39,937 nt of DNA from Mycetohabitans rhizoxinica HKI 454 (GTDB lineage: Bacteria; Pseudomonadota; Gammaproteobacteria; Burkholderiales; Burkholderiaceae): assembly GCF_000198775.1 (NCBI RefSeq), contig NC_014723.1, positions 46,881 to 86,817 on the forward strand, read 5' to 3'. Position 1 is the first letter of the stretch; each line of letters begins with the position of its first letter. Both the position numbers and the translations under genes were made by a program. Of this stretch, positions 39,577-39,937 are shown piece after piece. The notes under the pieces were generated by a model. The model was given only the letters and a program-made list of their open reading frames with translations. It had not been told where the DNA came from and made no database searches.

Positions 39577-39937
39577 TCACACTTGCGCCGAGGTGGAGGC
39601 TTCGGTGCTCGGTTGCTTGCCGGCTTCGCTAATGGGCCTATGGGTGACGATAAAAGGCCGGTACACGATGTCAGTGTCCTTAATTTTAAAGATGCCATGA
39701 AATGGCTTTAGCTGGTTCGGGTCAAACTCTTTACCCTTCGCATTAGGGCTGGCGATAAAGTACCCTTCATGCCATTTCAATTGGCTCAAATCAAGCTCTT
39801 CCCAGCCGCTAGGATTGCCGATTTCAATGCACTTATTTTTATGTCCGGCGGCTTTATTGTCACCCGTGGTAAGCATCACGTGGAAAGGCTCGCTTTCTAC
39901 TTCTATGTGGCGGGGTTTGGCTTCTTTGGTTTGTTTA
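39577..39937 (-). CDS. Unrecognised protein, N-terminus outside window
   Basis: On the minus strand the frame is open from the right edge to the stop at 39577-39579. The edge residues KQTKEAKPRHIEVESEPFHV run into MLTTGDNKAAGHKNKCIEIG and NPSGWEELDLSQLKWHEGYF, so an internal ATG at 39876 is probably not the start. The last residues are a Ser/Thr/Ala-rich tail. It is hydrophilic with no membrane segment or known motif; I cannot assign a family. The IS21-type element inserted just after its stop and may have removed its natural terminator. Confidence 0.7.
   Translation of the reverse strand, partial: KQTKEAKPRHIEVESEPFHVMLTTGDNKAAGHKNKCIEIGNPSGWEELDLSQLKWHEGYFIASPNAKGKEFDPNQLKPFHGIFKIKDTDIVYRPFIVTHRPISEAGKQPSTEASTSAQV

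Noticed and set aside
1..39937. CRISPR arrays, tRNA or rRNA genes
   Set aside because: No regularly spaced repeat-spacer pattern, no cloverleaf with a CCA-type end and no rRNA-like sequence was found.

Overview
This window is most likely part of a conjugative plasmid, or an integrative conjugative element, from a Gram-negative proteobacterium. A Burkholderiales host is my best guess, from the mixed moderate-to-high GC coding style, the IS21-type element and the overall gene style; this is inference, as nothing in the window names a species. There are no rRNA or tRNA genes and no CRISPR array.

Layout. (1) Positions 1-571: a toxin-first RelE/HigB-type addiction pair, cut by the left edge. (2) 854-6933: a MOBF DNA-processing module. 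It holds a small divergent coiled-coil gene, an oriT with a recognisable hairpin and nic site, a ribbon-helix-helix accessory protein (TrwA-like), a coupling ATPase (TrwB/TraD) and a TrwC/TraI relaxase-helicase whose reading frame is broken between helicase motifs III and V. (3) 7593-9013: a NarX/DegS-type histidine kinase with one frameshift and a convergent NarL-type response regulator. (4) 9014-9466: the control region between the regulator and the transfer operon, with a striking set of TTTCCGA repeats spaced 22 bp apart. (5) 9467-28969: one long, tightly overlapped F-type type IV secretion operon: lytic transglycosylase, small exported protein, pilin TraA, L, E, K, B, DsbC-like, V, C, TrbI, TraF-type signal peptidase, W, U, TrbC, TraN as two exported polypeptides, a small exported protein, TraF, H, G. 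(6) 28970-33433: accessory genes: two small envelope genes on the minus strand, a lipoprotein-M48 protease pair, and a zeta-toxin/KfrB-like fusion with an upstream partner. (7) 33434-39937: decayed DNA with small membrane proteins, a diverged 0.35-0.4 kb direct repeat, an IS3-like transposase scrap, a Phd/PIN toxin-antitoxin pair with a broken antitoxin, and a complete IS21-family insertion bounded by an exact 8-bp target duplication.

How it works together. The pilin, TraL/E/K/B/V/C/G and TrbI/W/U/TrbC/N/F/H would build an envelope-spanning channel and a dynamic F-type pilus. The DsbC-like and TraF thioredoxin-fold proteins would serve the cysteine-rich TraU, TraN and TraH. The coupling protein would bring the relaxase-bound strand from oriT to the channel. 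The nic orientation predicts that the toxin-antitoxin side enters a recipient first and the tra genes last. The two-component pair next to the repeat array looks like the switch for the operon.

A recurring theme is single-base indels, mostly at short homopolymers. They occur in the relaxase, kinase, zeta toxin, Phd antitoxin, IstA and probably the gene at 9968, while about 18.5 kb of pilus genes (10423-28969) is uninterrupted. Either the accessory genes are decaying while the secretion apparatus is kept, or part of the assembly carries errors.
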